Source: Halogranum gelatinilyticum
Lineage (GTDB): Archaea > Halobacteriota > Halobacteria > Halobacteriales > Haloferacaceae
NCBI RefSeq assembly: GCF_900103715.1
Contig: NZ_FNHL01000002.1
Location: 434,001-498,000, forward strand
DNA: 64,000 bases
Reading direction: 5' to 3'
A program made the translations under genes and the position numbers. The notes under the pieces are model-generated. The model had not been told where the DNA came from, did no database searches, and saw only the letters and a list, made by a program, of their open reading frames with translations. Positions 53,614-62,039 of this stretch are shown piece by piece (position 1 is the stretch's first letter; each line of letters opens with the position of its first letter).

Positions 53614-54792
53614 TCAAATCGACTTAACACGCCCGTAGTCGGGCTCATACACATACCCCGACATGAGGAGATCATGGATAGTCTCTTCAATTACCTCACG
53701 GTGGATTCCCACCTGTTCTCCCCACCGGTAGATCGCATCGTACTTTGCTCCAGAACCGTCGTCAAGTTCGTCAATGAGCTTGACTAGGACGTCAGTTAGA
53801 TCGTCATCTTCAGAAGCAAAATCAAGGTTGAGATCGGATACGGCTGGGATTAAGTCCTCGCGCAGTTCCGTGTGGATGTCTGTTATTGTCGCTGCGACAA
53901 TCATTAGTGTCCTACGGGCTTCCTGAGCACTGGGTGAACGTTCAGGGTGACTCACTTCGTTTCTTTTCTCTTTCAAATAGTACAGGTTGGATAGAACTGG
54001 TGGAAGGTCGCTCAATTGAGTGAGAACGGTATCATTCTTCTTTTCTTCCTCTGCATATTCCTGCATCAGTTGATCCAGAACCTGACCCCAAGCACCGGCC
54101 TCCAAATCTTCGTTTTGATGCTCGTACCACTGTCGAAGGCAGTGCTCAACTGCACGTAATGACAACATTACAGAAGATGTAGAACAGTCCACAACAATGG
54201 TCTTACAGGCTTCACGGAGGTCATTTTGTGGTCGTTCATCGAGCCAGCTCCAGACATACGTGTCAAATAATTCCTCAGGAGAGTTCAGCAAACGGTTGGG
54301 ATCTAATAGTCCCGATGATGAGACAGGAATCCGCTGTTCGTGCGAGAGTTCGCGCCGTAATAGATGCTGCCAAGTACCTGCATTTTGGCCGAGTTCGTTC
54401 CGATCCTCATCCGAGATCGTGTCCTCTGGCGAGTCATATTTTGCTTCCAACTTCGTCCTGAATTCCACAATTTGACCTGTGACTGGGGTCTCAATCGTAC
54501 TATCCCTAAGTCTGTTTTCCAATTGGTATAGCCCACCCAACACCTTGCTGTCTTCCTGAGTTCCGATTTGAGGATTCTGGTCACTTACGTCGATGTACCT
54601 GAAGTACTCTAGAATAATTCCTAGATCAAAAGCATCTGTGAGAGAAATGTGACCGCCCTCATATGCTGAAGCCCCCAAGTAGAATTCATGCTGTCCTTCT
54701 ATATCTGGCATTGGCAAGAATTCATATTCAGTGAACATAAACTTTTGACAGAGTCTTGTGACGCACTGATTTTGATTTGATGACGTTATCAC
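53614..54792 (-). CDS. Cargo protein with HEPN-type motif and C-terminal winged helix
   Basis: The 392-residue protein has a codon and base composition visibly AT-richer than its neighbours. A helical middle region (about 205-310: SVMLSLRAVEHCLRQWYEHQ, VLSNLYYLKEKRNEVSHPER) contains R277-N-E-V-S-H282, the R-x4-H motif of HEPN RNases, in a DUF4145-like setting. A C-terminal winged-helix-like segment follows (about 355-392). HEPN proteins often cleave RNA in toxin or defence roles. GTG 54792 overlaps the TAG of the nuclease-like gene (TAGTG); an ATG at 54738 is the alternative start. Confidence 0.65.
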   Translation of the reverse strand: MITSSNQNQCVTRLCQKFMFTEYEFLPMPDIEGQHEFYLGASAYEGGHISLTDAFDLGIILEYFRYIDVSDQNPQIGTQEDSKVLGGLYQLENRLRDSTIETPVTGQIVEFRTKLEAKYDSPEDTISDEDRNELGQNAGTWQHLLRRELSHEQRIPVSSSGLLDPNRLLNSPEELFDTYVWSWLDERPQNDLREACKTIVVDCSTSSVMLSLRAVEHCLRQWYEHQNEDLEAGAWGQVLDQLMQEYAEEEKKNDTVLTQLSDLPPVLSNLYYLKEKRNEVSHPERSPSAQEARRTLMIVAATITDIHTELREDLIPAVSDLNLDFASEDDDLTDVLVKLIDELDDGSGAKYDAIYRWGEQVGIHREVIEETIHDLLMSGYVYEPDYGRVKSI

Positions 54793-55169
54793 TATCTAAC
54801 AATTTCCTCAAAGCGTATCCGAGCTTTAGCAGATTGTCGCTGTTGGTGGTTTGTGTTCGACCATGTCAGCGGCGGCAGATTACTCGAATGGACCATCCGC
54901 TCTTTCAATATTCGAATCCCACGGCCAACTGGCTTGTATACGACGAACCCGTACCACCCGTTGTGATTCCGTAGCTCGTTATGGTACTTCTCGTAGATCT
55001 GCCAGTATCCAGTTGACACCATCCCAGCCTTGATCTCGACCGGCGTGCCATTCTTGAACTCCGCGTCACACCAGCTGGTGTGCTTCCCCTCTCGAATCAG
55101 TCCACGCGACTCACAGAGTTTTCGCTCTGCCAGCGAGCCGTATCGGTTCGCGTTGCTCGAGCGGTTCAC
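54792..55169 (-). CDS. Small PD-(D/E)XK nuclease-like protein
   Basis: The 125-residue protein starts at GTG 55169. E15 lies in NRYGSLAERKL, D35 in SWCDAEFKN and E45-x-K47 in TPVEIKAG, a PD-(D/E)XK pattern close to archaeal Holliday-junction resolvases and restriction-like nucleases. The sequence then continues GYWQIYEKYHNELRNHN. Its TATATTATATATAT promoter lies about 14-27 bases upstream. It could be a resolvase for provirus replication or a partner of the HEPN-type protein that follows. Confidence 0.65.
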   Translation of the reverse strand: MNRSSNANRYGSLAERKLCESRGLIREGKHTSWCDAEFKNGTPVEIKAGMVSTGYWQIYEKYHNELRNHNGWYGFVVYKPVGRGIRILKERMVHSSNLPPLTWSNTNHQQRQSAKARIRFEEIVR

Positions 55170-55182
55170 GCGTGCGCCTCGC

Positions 55183-55196
55183 GTATATTATATATA
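55183..55196 (-). promoter_or_regulatory. Strong AT-only TATA element of the cargo pair
   Basis: TATATTATATATAT is a 14-base stretch of A and T only, in otherwise G+C-rich DNA. It lies 14-27 bases upstream of the GTG start of the nuclease-like gene on the minus strand, the distance of a TATA box from a leaderless start. Nothing else in the intergenic region (55170-55323) resembles a gene. Confidence 0.6.
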
Positions 55197-55323
55197 TCTC
55201 GGCGGCCGGTGGTCCGCACAGTCATGGCGAACCGAGCGAAGCGAGGGGGTCCGGTATGACCACTGTCCCGTCTACAGACCGCGGGGTGTCCCGGGACACG
55301 GACACCGAAGAAAGTCGACGCTG

Positions 55324-56478
55324 TCACGCGAATACCTCGTTAACGGTGTCCCGCGTTTCAGTGTAGGCGTCGCCGTCTTGGTAGTCCGACCAGATGCGAC
55401 CGACCTGAGACTTGCTGAACGGCACGTATTTGGCCGTTTCACGGTGGGACAGTCCCTGCTCTTTGCAGTTGATGACGGTCCAAATAGCCATCTCACGGTA
55501 GCTCTTCTCGGCGTCGACACCCTGCTCCTCGCCCTCCTGCCAGCTCCACGGCGCGAGGTCGTTCGTGTTCGGCTGCCAGCTCTTGTCCGGGAGCGGGATT
55601 CCCTGCAGTGGCTCGGTGAGCGGGTTGCGTCCCTTCCGGTTCTTGACGTCGCGGTAGAACTGTGCGGTCTTCTTCCCGGTCTTGTGGCACGCCGTACAGA
55701 GTTCGCGGACTGCTGGGGCGACGTCCTTCCCGTCGTGACCGATGATGATGATCGAACCGCCGTACTTGCGGATTCGGTAGACCATCGTCGCGAGCTTCGT
55801 GCTTGCATCCCAGCCGTCGCGACCGCGACCGGACGCCGTACTCGAAGCTTCGTCGAAGACGAACAGCTTCGGCGTCTGGTTGCCGGCGAGGACGGTCTGC
55901 TCGTCTTCAACCATCCACTCTTCGAGGTCCGCCCAGGTACAGATCCACTCGTCGGCCGCCTCGAGCGTGCGGATGTTCGTTCCCACCTGGGCGTTCTCAC
56001 CGTGCATCCCGTGCCAGAGTTCCGCGAGGAGACACGCGAAGAACGTCTTGCCGTTGCCCATGTGGCCGTAGAGGTAGAGCATAGCCGCGTCGCGGCCGAT
56101 GAGTTCCTCGAGGGTGCGGAGGACACGAATACCAGAGACGTCGGGCTCGTCCTGCTGGCTGCCGACGTAGTGGCGAATCCCGGCCGCGTCGCCAGCCGCG
56201 AGACGGTCGCTGAACCCTTCCGTCGCGTGGTAGCCCATCCGTTGCTTGTATGCCACTGTCTTCTCGAACTGAGCGGGCCAGCCAGATTCGAGCCAGCCTC
56301 GTCGATACGCTCGCTCGTAGGCTGCCTTGAGAATCGAGAGGTGCCGACGAGAGTTCCGGTTCCGTACTTCGCCCGCGTGAGCGTAGACGTGCTCGTTGTC
56401 TCGTCGGTGCCGTCCGTCCTTCCAGTCCTTTGACTCCGAAGCGGCCCATTCGCCGCCGTTTCCTTGTTCGTCACTCAT
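55324..56478 (-). CDS. VP8-like P-loop NTPase of pleolipovirus type
   Basis: The 384-residue protein has Walker A GHMGNGKT (138-145) and Walker B KLFVFDEASS (204-213), followed by an ISxxGHDGKD-like sensor segment (SIIIIGHDGKD). An HTH-like tail lies near 345-372 (GLSHRETAKYVPFSKSQVGR). It corresponds by position and motif to the VP8-like NTPase of pleolipoviruses, proposed to act in genome packaging or handling. The ATG at 56478 overlaps the stop of the ORF7-like gene by 8 bases. Confidence 0.75.
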   Translation of the reverse strand: MSDEQGNGGEWAASESKDWKDGRHRRDNEHVYAHAGEVRNRNSRRHLSILKAAYERAYRRGWLESGWPAQFEKTVAYKQRMGYHATEGFSDRLAAGDAAGIRHYVGSQQDEPDVSGIRVLRTLEELIGRDAAMLYLYGHMGNGKTFFACLLAELWHGMHGENAQVGTNIRTLEAADEWICTWADLEEWMVEDEQTVLAGNQTPKLFVFDEASSTASGRGRDGWDASTKLATMVYRIRKYGGSIIIIGHDGKDVAPAVRELCTACHKTGKKTAQFYRDVKNRKGRNPLTEPLQGIPLPDKSWQPNTNDLAPWSWQEGEEQGVDAEKSYREMAIWTVINCKEQGLSHRETAKYVPFSKSQVGRIWSDYQDGDAYTETRDTVNEVFA

Positions 56479-57319
56479 TGTTGCCTCCGTCGGCTGCTAC
56501 CGGTCGTTCGCTGTGTCCGTTCGTCTCCTCGCGGAGCAGGTCGGTGTCATAGTCATCGCTGAACCAGTCGTCCGGTCGGCCGTTGTCGACACCCCTGCGT
56601 CGCTGGTGTTGCGTCCGACCGTCGGGCTCCGGTGCGTCCGGGAGGTCCTCGATCTCGTCCTCCATCTCTTCGATCATGCTGGTGACGCTGACACCAGGTG
56701 CGAGCGTGGCGTCTTCCTGCTCCGCCATCTCTTTCATCAGTGTGAGGTCGTGGATCTCGGTCCCACGCCGGAGGACCGTCGCCTTGAGTTGCGAGTAGGC
56801 GCGCCGAACGGCGTGGTGGTGTGCGTATAGTTCGTCGACTCGCGAAGCGTTCTCCCACGCCAGTCCCGGCTCGAGGTCGGCCTGTTCACAACCACGGACT
56901 TCCAGCTCGCCAATGTCGTCGTACCAGTTGAACCGAGTGACGACGTAGTCGACGCCGTCCTCGGGCTGGAACGGGGGTGCGCCAACGACAGTCTTGGACT
57001 CCCAGACTTCCGGGAGGACCGTCACGACTCGGTACATGGATTCCGTACCAGGGTCCGCAATCCCGACCTCGATTCGTTCGGGACCAGGGAAGAGGTAACT
57101 CGAGATCGCGTTGCCGAACATATAGGTCGGGAGTGCAAGGACGAACGAGGCGAGTGCGAACGCGGCGACGGATTGCGGGACGTCGGGAAGCTGTGGACTT
57201 GCGTAGACAGCCCACACACCTGCGGCGAGGACCATCACCGAGAGCGGAATTTTGTACTCGCCGAGGAGGTAGACCGCTCGGTCCTTGTTGTTCCGGAACG
57301 TCGGCAGCGGTTCGCTCAT
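56471..57319 (-). CDS. ORF7-like membrane protein of pleolipovirus type
   Basis: The 282-residue protein has two hydrophobic helices (about residues 24-42 and 51-75), a soluble alpha/beta middle part and an acidic, low-complexity tail. In the gene order VP3-VP4-ORF6-ORF7-VP8 it takes the ORF7 position. Its ATG at 57319 overlaps the stop of the ORF6-like gene (ATGA). The role in the virion is not known. Confidence 0.7.
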   Translation of the reverse strand: MSEPLPTFRNNKDRAVYLLGEYKIPLSVMVLAAGVWAVYASPQLPDVPQSVAAFALASFVLALPTYMFGNAISSYLFPGPERIEVGIADPGTESMYRVVTVLPEVWESKTVVGAPPFQPEDGVDYVVTRFNWYDDIGELEVRGCEQADLEPGLAWENASRVDELYAHHHAVRRAYSQLKATVLRRGTEIHDLTLMKEMAEQEDATLAPGVSVTSMIEEMEDEIEDLPDAPEPDGRTQHQRRRGVDNGRPDDWFSDDYDTDLLREETNGHSERPVAADGGNNE

Positions 57320-58044
57320 TCGAGTCCCTCCACCGGGTCGTGTTCCTTGTGCTTGCGTCGGTAGGCCGCGACAGTGACCATGAGGCCGGTGACTGTGACG
57401 CCGCCTAACCAGCCAGCCGTCGACGTCGTCTGCTCGAAGGGCGAGGGACCGCCCTTCTGACCAGTCGAGACGTAGCCACAGCTTCCTGCAGCGATACACT
57501 GTGACGTGGTGATGCTCACGACGGCGGCACCGTCGTTCTTGGCCGCGTTGACCTCGAGCATCGTCCGCCCGCGCGGGACGTTGACCGTCTTGATGTTGAA
57601 CGAGCCCGCCCCTCGAGAGACGTCAGGTGACTCCGAGAGGGTGACTCGGTTCGGAATCTTCGACTCTACGAGGAGATAGAACCGGCCGTCCCGATAGTCC
57701 CAGTCGACGAGCTTCGTGACCGGCCCGATCTCGGCAGCGTAGGTGGTCGCGTTCCGGTCGACATCCGGGGTCGACGGCTCTGGTGTTGGTGTGGAGGTCG
57801 ACGTTCCCGAGGTCTTCGGCGAGGTCGTGGTGTTCCGCGTCTCGTTGATGTAGTCCCTCGTGACATTCACCAGCTCGTCGGTAGCGGCGGTCGTGTTCGT
57901 CTGGTTAGTGAGCGGTTCGTCGGTGGCCGTCTGGTTCCCGGTCGGTGTCGGCGTCGACGTGGCCTGCTCGAGGCCAGCGACTCCGCTGGTCATAGTCATA
58001 GCGACGACTGCCAGCACCGCGAGAACCCGAAAAATGTGGTTCAT
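57316..58044 (-). CDS. ORF6-like secreted membrane protein of pleolipovirus type
   Basis: The 242-residue protein has a signal peptide (residues about 1-24: FRVLAVLAVVAMTMTSGVAG), a Thr/Asn-rich, probably glycosylated linker (25-90), a beta-rich extracellular domain (about 95-190) with a few Cys (CIAAGSCGY), a TM helix (about 208-227) and a basic tail RRKHKEHD. The order and plan fit pleolipovirus ORF6. Its start is 7 bases after the spike gene. Confidence 0.72.
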   Translation of the reverse strand: MNHIFRVLAVLAVVAMTMTSGVAGLEQATSTPTPTGNQTATDEPLTNQTNTTAATDELVNVTRDYINETRNTTTSPKTSGTSTSTPTPEPSTPDVDRNATTYAAEIGPVTKLVDWDYRDGRFYLLVESKIPNRVTLSESPDVSRGAGSFNIKTVNVPRGRTMLEVNAAKNDGAAVVSITTSQCIAAGSCGYVSTGQKGGPSPFEQTTSTAGWLGGVTVTGLMVTVAAYRRKHKEHDPVEGLE

Positions 58045-58051
58045 AAGCGTA

Positions 58052-59521
58052 TTACGGTCGGAATAGTGCGACGACAAGGAGGGCGACAACGACGCCGAGG
58101 GTGGCGAACTGCGTGCCTCCGATGTTGATACCGAAACCACCTCCCCCTTCATTCTCTGCTGCCTCGACCTGCTCGCGGATTTCGAGAGCGCGTTCAATCT
58201 CCTGTTGAAGGCGGTTGGTGTCGTACGTTTCGTAGACGTACTTTTGAACAGTCGTGTTCTGTTGTGTCTCGCCCGTCTTCGGATTCGTAATCTCGTTCAC
58301 CTGCCACGACTCGTCCAGTTGGACGACGCGCGAGGCGTTGCCGTCTTGGACGGCCATGTACGTCGTTCCCGACAGGTTCGCCGGGTCGTACGTCTGGTTT
58401 GCTTCAAAGCTGCTCACGTCTTCGCCGCTGTAGAACAGCGTGCCGTTGTAAGTCGTGCCGTTCGACGTGACGGAGAACGAGGAGTTGAAGTTGCTAGAGA
58501 GGCCGTACTTGGCGAGTTCGGCGGCTGCATAGCCGTAGTAGCCGGTGGAGCTACTGTTAGTGCCCCCCTCGTGTGCGAGGGTACAGGCATCGTTGAGTGC
58601 GGTCGCGTTCAAGTCACCCGATTGGTACGAACCATAGACGCCGTCGACGAGAGCGTTCACATTGTCCTGCACGCGCTGGCTTTGGGAGGCCGACTGGTCG
58701 AGCAGGTTGTAGTAGTCGGTGATGTCGACAATCTCGAACTCGGTCAAGTCTTGGCTGGCCCCACCCTGATAGACTCCGCCGTCTTGGTAGACGTGGTAGG
58801 AGTCTGTGGGTGCGGTGCCAGAGACGTTGTAGACGTTCGGTGTTCCGGTCCCGTCGTCGGCTTGGTCACGAGGCTCCCAGACGCGTTGTTGAGTGCCAAT
58901 GTCGTAGACCGGTAGACGCCACTTGTGTTGAGTGCCGTTGTTGAGGGAGACGTTCGTGGTAGCCCACCCGACGATGGGCGCGGTTGGTTCGGTAGAGTGT
59001 TCTTTTGTGTACAGGGACGAGTTGTTTTGAGACCACTGGTACTCCAGAGAGTACATCGCCGCGTTCCAGTTTTCGAGAGAGTTGATTTGCTGGCGAGTGG
59101 TGTAATCGCGGACCGTGACGTTCGCCTCTGATTTTACGACTGCCGACGTGTTCCCGTCGTTCAGCCCCTCGATGACGCGTGCCTTCGCCTTGCACATGAG
59201 GACCGGCTCGATGTCGTTCGCGAGGTTATTGGAGGTCGTCATGTAGCTGTCCGTCTGAGACCCGATAGCCTGCGAGGATTGGTAGAAGTCGATGTTCGAC
59301 GTGGCGTCACTGTCGGCAGTGAAGAATCCGCATTCGTTCTTCAGGTCGGCCATGTCGTAGAGCAGCCACAGTGGATTCACGACACCGCGTGAGAGGTCGC
59401 ACTGTTCCACGCTGATGCTGGTCTGAGCCTCTGCCTGTCCGATTCCGCCGCCGACGCCGCCGAGGACCGCACTCGAGACGATAACGAACGCGAGGGTTAG
59501 CCGCGCAATCTTACGCAGCAT
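58052..59521 (-). CDS. VP4-like spike protein of pleolipovirus type
   Basis: The 489-residue protein has a signal peptide (1-32, ending GGIGQAEA), a large Asn/Ser/Thr-rich ectodomain with numerous N-glycosylation sequons, a coiled coil near the C-terminus (about 435-462: RLQQEIERALEIREQVEAAE), a Gly-rich hinge and a TM anchor (about 468-487) ending ALFRP. This is the plan of the single spike of pleolipoviruses, which binds the host and fuses membranes. GGAGGT precedes the ATG at 59521. Confidence 0.8.
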   Translation of the reverse strand: MLRKIARLTLAFVIVSSAVLGGVGGGIGQAEAQTSISVEQCDLSRGVVNPLWLLYDMADLKNECGFFTADSDATSNIDFYQSSQAIGSQTDSYMTTSNNLANDIEPVLMCKAKARVIEGLNDGNTSAVVKSEANVTVRDYTTRQQINSLENWNAAMYSLEYQWSQNNSSLYTKEHSTEPTAPIVGWATTNVSLNNGTQHKWRLPVYDIGTQQRVWEPRDQADDGTGTPNVYNVSGTAPTDSYHVYQDGGVYQGGASQDLTEFEIVDITDYYNLLDQSASQSQRVQDNVNALVDGVYGSYQSGDLNATALNDACTLAHEGGTNSSSTGYYGYAAAELAKYGLSSNFNSSFSVTSNGTTYNGTLFYSGEDVSSFEANQTYDPANLSGTTYMAVQDGNASRVVQLDESWQVNEITNPKTGETQQNTTVQKYVYETYDTNRLQQEIERALEIREQVEAAENEGGGGFGINIGGTQFATLGVVVALLVVALFRP

Positions 59522-59542
59522 CAGCGACCTCCTCGAGGACGG

Positions 59543-59659
59543 TCACGGAACCGCTCCTATCGCGGCTATCGTAATCAGGCTGTACGAGATGATGCACACG
59601 AACGCCCAGAGAAGCAGTAGAACGAGACACTGCCACTGTGGGAGTGCGAGACGGTACAT
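59543..59659 (-). CDS. 38-residue membrane protein in the virion module
   Basis: ATG 59659 shares one base with the TGA of the preceding gene (TGATG). The frame reads MYRLALPQWQCLVLLLLWAF and continues hydrophobic to GAVP, ending at TGA 59545-59543. It is a single TM peptide. The spike gene begins 21 bases later, after a GGAGGT. Coupling on the upstream side and a clear membrane profile support it. Homologues are not known to me. Confidence 0.6.
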   Translation of the reverse strand: MYRLALPQWQCLVLLLLWAFVCIISYSLITIAAIGAVP

Positions 59660-59889
59660 CACTCATCCACCATCACCACGCCATCCGGCAGATCGTCGAT
59701 GTCCTTGCTCGCGAGGTACTTGTCGTAAGCCACGACTGCGAGAGCCAGGAGCGCGGGGGCGGCGAAGACCACCCCGACAGCACCGTCCGTGAGGACGTCG
59801 AGGCCGTACGTGACCGTCGAGAAGCCCGCTGCCATGACTATGACAAGGCGATTCACCAGCTCGGTTCGGGTCTGTTCGATTCGGCTCAT
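59659..59889 (-). CDS. Small two-TM protein in the virion module
   Basis: The 76-residue protein begins MSRIEQTRTELVNRLVIVMA and has two hydrophobic helices (about 13-32 and 36-55) and an acidic tail. Its start lies 4 bases after the stop of the VP3-like gene, after GTGGAGTGA. It is probably a minor virion membrane protein. Confidence 0.7.
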   Translation of the reverse strand: MSRIEQTRTELVNRLVIVMAAGFSTVTYGLDVLTDGAVGVVFAAPALLALAVVAYDKYLASKDIDDLPDGVVMVDE

Positions 59890-59893
59890 CGAA

Positions 59894-60286
59894 TCACTCC
59901 ACGTAGCTCACGAAGATTGCGGAGGCCGACTGCACGAGGACCAGCACGAAGCTGATGATGTCGCTCGAGTCGACGAAGTCCTGGACGAACGGGATGAACA
60001 TATACGCCGGAACGATACCGAAGGCGACGATGATGACCCCGTACTGCCACTGCTCGTACTCCGAGCCGTCCAGCTCGTTGGTGACGACGATCCACGCGAT
60101 GCCGGCAAGCGTCAGCAGCGACGCCCAGGAGATGCTCACTCCAGAACCGGACCAAACGACGTCGTTGAACGAGAAGTTGGTCAGCAGGTTCACCTGGAGG
60201 CTGATAGTGCCGAGTGCGATGGCACCCATGAAGGGTACCAAGATCAGTGCTGCAAGGTCGATTGGGTCGATTTCGTTTTCTGCCAT
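59894..60286 (-). CDS. VP3-like membrane protein of pleolipovirus type
   Basis: The 130-residue protein has an acidic start MAENEIDPIDL and four hydrophobic helices (about 10-32, 47-66, 79-98 and 105-125). Small size, four TM helices and first place in the virion module match VP3, the inner membrane protein that lines the pleolipovirus vesicle. A short GGTGA-type site precedes the ATG. Confidence 0.72.
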   Translation of the reverse strand: MAENEIDPIDLAALILVPFMGAIALGTISLQVNLLTNFSFNDVVWSGSGVSISWASLLTLAGIAWIVVTNELDGSEYEQWQYGVIIVAFGIVPAYMFIPFVQDFVDSSDIISFVLVLVQSASAIFVSYVE

Positions 60287-60458
60287 AACGTCACCGCTGA
60301 AATCACCCGTCTAGACTTATCTGTCCGCAAAATAGGAGGTATCTTGACTGATTGCTAGTAGGAAAGGGCACCCTCTGCCGACGGTCTGGGACGAACGGTC
60401 TCTAATCTATCAAGAGGGGGTACTGTTAAGTGCAATCGGGTGGCCGCCCGTTCTGAGC

Positions 60459-60671
60459 ATGGGATTCAGAAAACTCGTCGAACGCGACGGCTCTGGAACG
60501 GTGACGCTGAACAAGGACGACCTCCGACTGGACGGAATGGTCGACGCCGAGGGGAACATCCGCGAGCAGGAGATGCACGTCCAGCGACTCTCTCGTGGCG
60601 CGTACCTCGTGCGCGCGGTCGAGAACGGGACCGTCCCTGAGATTCAGAAGCTCCTCCGGTGCGATGACTAA
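60459..60671 (+). CDS. AbrB-like small regulator
   Basis: The 70-residue protein has a beta pattern FRKLVERDGSGTVTLNKDDL and GMVDAEGNIREQEMHVQRL, like the SpoVT/AbrB-type swapped-hairpin DNA-binding proteins that recur in haloarchaeal viruses and plasmids. It is divergent from the virion module and overlaps the next gene by 8 bases. It may repress the virion genes, which is an inference from position. Confidence 0.6.
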   Translation: MGFRKLVERDGSGTVTLNKDDLRLDGMVDAEGNIREQEMHVQRLSRGAYLVRAVENGTVPEIQKLLRCDD

Positions 60672-60924
60672 GCGAACCAGCCTGAAGCTCACCGACGAAC
60701 GCCAGCTGCTCCTCAAGCGCGCCAGCGAGATCGTCGCCCGGGACGACCTCGACGACCCACCGATGTCGGTGGTCCTCGACGCGGCACTCACGCACCTGGT
60801 CGAATCACGCGAGAATCTCGAGGACGTCCGAGATCAGTACCCACCACAGACGGTGAAGGACTGCTGTAACACGTCAGTGTTGGGACTACGGTATCGGACG
60901 GCGATTGAGAGTAAGTGGCGGTAG
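60664..60924 (+). CDS. Ribbon-helix-helix-like small protein (DUF7386-like)
   Basis: The 86-residue protein begins MTKRTSLKLTDERQLLLKRA, a strand followed by two helices as in ribbon-helix-helix DNA-binding proteins, and resembles haloarchaeal DUF7386 proteins as I recall them. Its ATG lies inside the end of the AbrB-like gene, so the two small regulators are probably co-translated. Confidence 0.65.
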   Translation: MTKRTSLKLTDERQLLLKRASEIVARDDLDDPPMSVVLDAALTHLVESRENLEDVRDQYPPQTVKDCCNTSVLGLRYRTAIESKWR

Positions 60925-60939
60925 GTCGGTCGGAGAGAA

Positions 60940-61155
60940 TTACGAAGAGGTGTTTTCTGAGCTCTGGTGATCGTCCAAGCTGAGCGAAAAGCTTCCGAGC
61001 AGATAGAGGACGGAGACAGATCCGAGGATAAGAGGCAGAATAGAGATCAGACCCATGTATTCTATCTCGGTCAGCATCTGCATGATGATACTCAATTGGA
61101 AGACGATAACGGCCGTCACTCGTCGAATCGTTCGCTGGAGGGCTTCGGTCGCCAT
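60940..61155 (-). CDS. Small two-TM membrane protein
   Basis: The 71-residue protein has two hydrophobic helices (about 10-28 and 35-58) in an AT-richer gene. A TATA-like CTTTATCAA about 25-30 bases upstream of the ATG supports it as a leaderless gene. It converges on the regulator pair. Function is unknown. Confidence 0.6.
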   Translation of the reverse strand: MATEALQRTIRRVTAVIVFQLSIIMQMLTEIEYMGLISILPLILGSVSVLYLLGSFSLSLDDHQSSENTSS

Positions 61156-61453
61156 ACTCTATCCGACAGTGGGTTGATAAAGTCGGTTTCGATACCCGTG
61201 GATGGGTGTCTTTGAGCGCGACCCCACGGGGTTCGGCGTAGATGTATACGGTCGCCTTGATGTATGCACCTTTTCGGCGGTCATGGTCATCGGGAGTGCA
61301 TAGAAAGCGAGCAGAATCCCGTGTGTGCTGAAGCGGGTGCAGCGAGTCTCATGGCGTGGTTAATAAAGAACGACTGGTCAGTCAGTGTAGATTCACGCAA
61401 TCAGACCCCCCGTGCATATATTGATTGATATGGGATACAGAAGGGAGAGGTCC
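61156..61453. other. Non-coding region of about 300 bases
   Basis: No gene is supported. Two similar words lie 20 bases apart (GATGTATACGG at about 61240 and GATGTATGCAC at about 61259), and an A+T-rich patch with CATATATTGATTGATATGG lies around 61414-61433. The left end carries the promoter of the 71-residue membrane protein. Nothing else was recognised. Confidence 0.45.
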
Positions 61454-61930
61454 TCACGGGGTACCGATTGTTGGTTGGGGACTTGGTGGTGCTTCTACGA
61501 GTTCGATGTGGACAATCGAACCGCACTGTGGACAACTGAAATCGTGATACGTCCACTGTCCATCTTTTCTGACTCCAAAGTCCCAGTTCTGCTCTCCCGT
61601 AGGCTCATAGTCGCAACTCTCGCACTCGAGTAAGGAGTGCTTCGACTCTTCGTCTGCTACTTGGATAAATGCGATCGTCGTAGCGATTTTTGGGTCGTCA
61701 GTGTCGGAGAAATACGTGTCAACAGTCACTCGACAATCCATCTGGGATAGCTTCCCGTCGTACCTGTCGATGAGAGCACCAGCGATTACTTCCTCACTTG
61801 TGATGGGAACTGATTCGAGACTCTCATGAATCGAACTGGGATCAACGTCGTCTGTGTAACTCCCAGGCCCGTCTGCTGCATCGACTGAGCATAATGCGCC
61901 TGTTTCGGTGTTCCATCGAACTTTGACCAT
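61454..61930 (-). CDS. Zinc-ribbon protein of unknown function
   Basis: The 158-residue protein has an acidic alpha/beta first part (1-95) and a C-terminal zinc ribbon (C-E-S-C in LLECESCDYEP, about 104, and C-P-Q-C in FSCPQCGSIVH, about 132). The second strand pair is typical for a rubredoxin-like knuckle. No family is recognised. It stands alone, with 100 bases to the next gene. Confidence 0.65.
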   Translation of the reverse strand: MVKVRWNTETGALCSVDAADGPGSYTDDVDPSSIHESLESVPITSEEVIAGALIDRYDGKLSQMDCRVTVDTYFSDTDDPKIATTIAFIQVADEESKHSLLECESCDYEPTGEQNWDFGVRKDGQWTYHDFSCPQCGSIVHIELVEAPPSPQPTIGTP

Positions 61931-62039
61931 AGCATGGACTCAACGCGGAGTCATTTCTAGCTTCGGGCAGGTCGTCAAAAAAGGAGTACTGAACTGATAC
62001 CAAAGAGCCTGTGTGTTTCGATGGGCTCTGACAGCCGCG

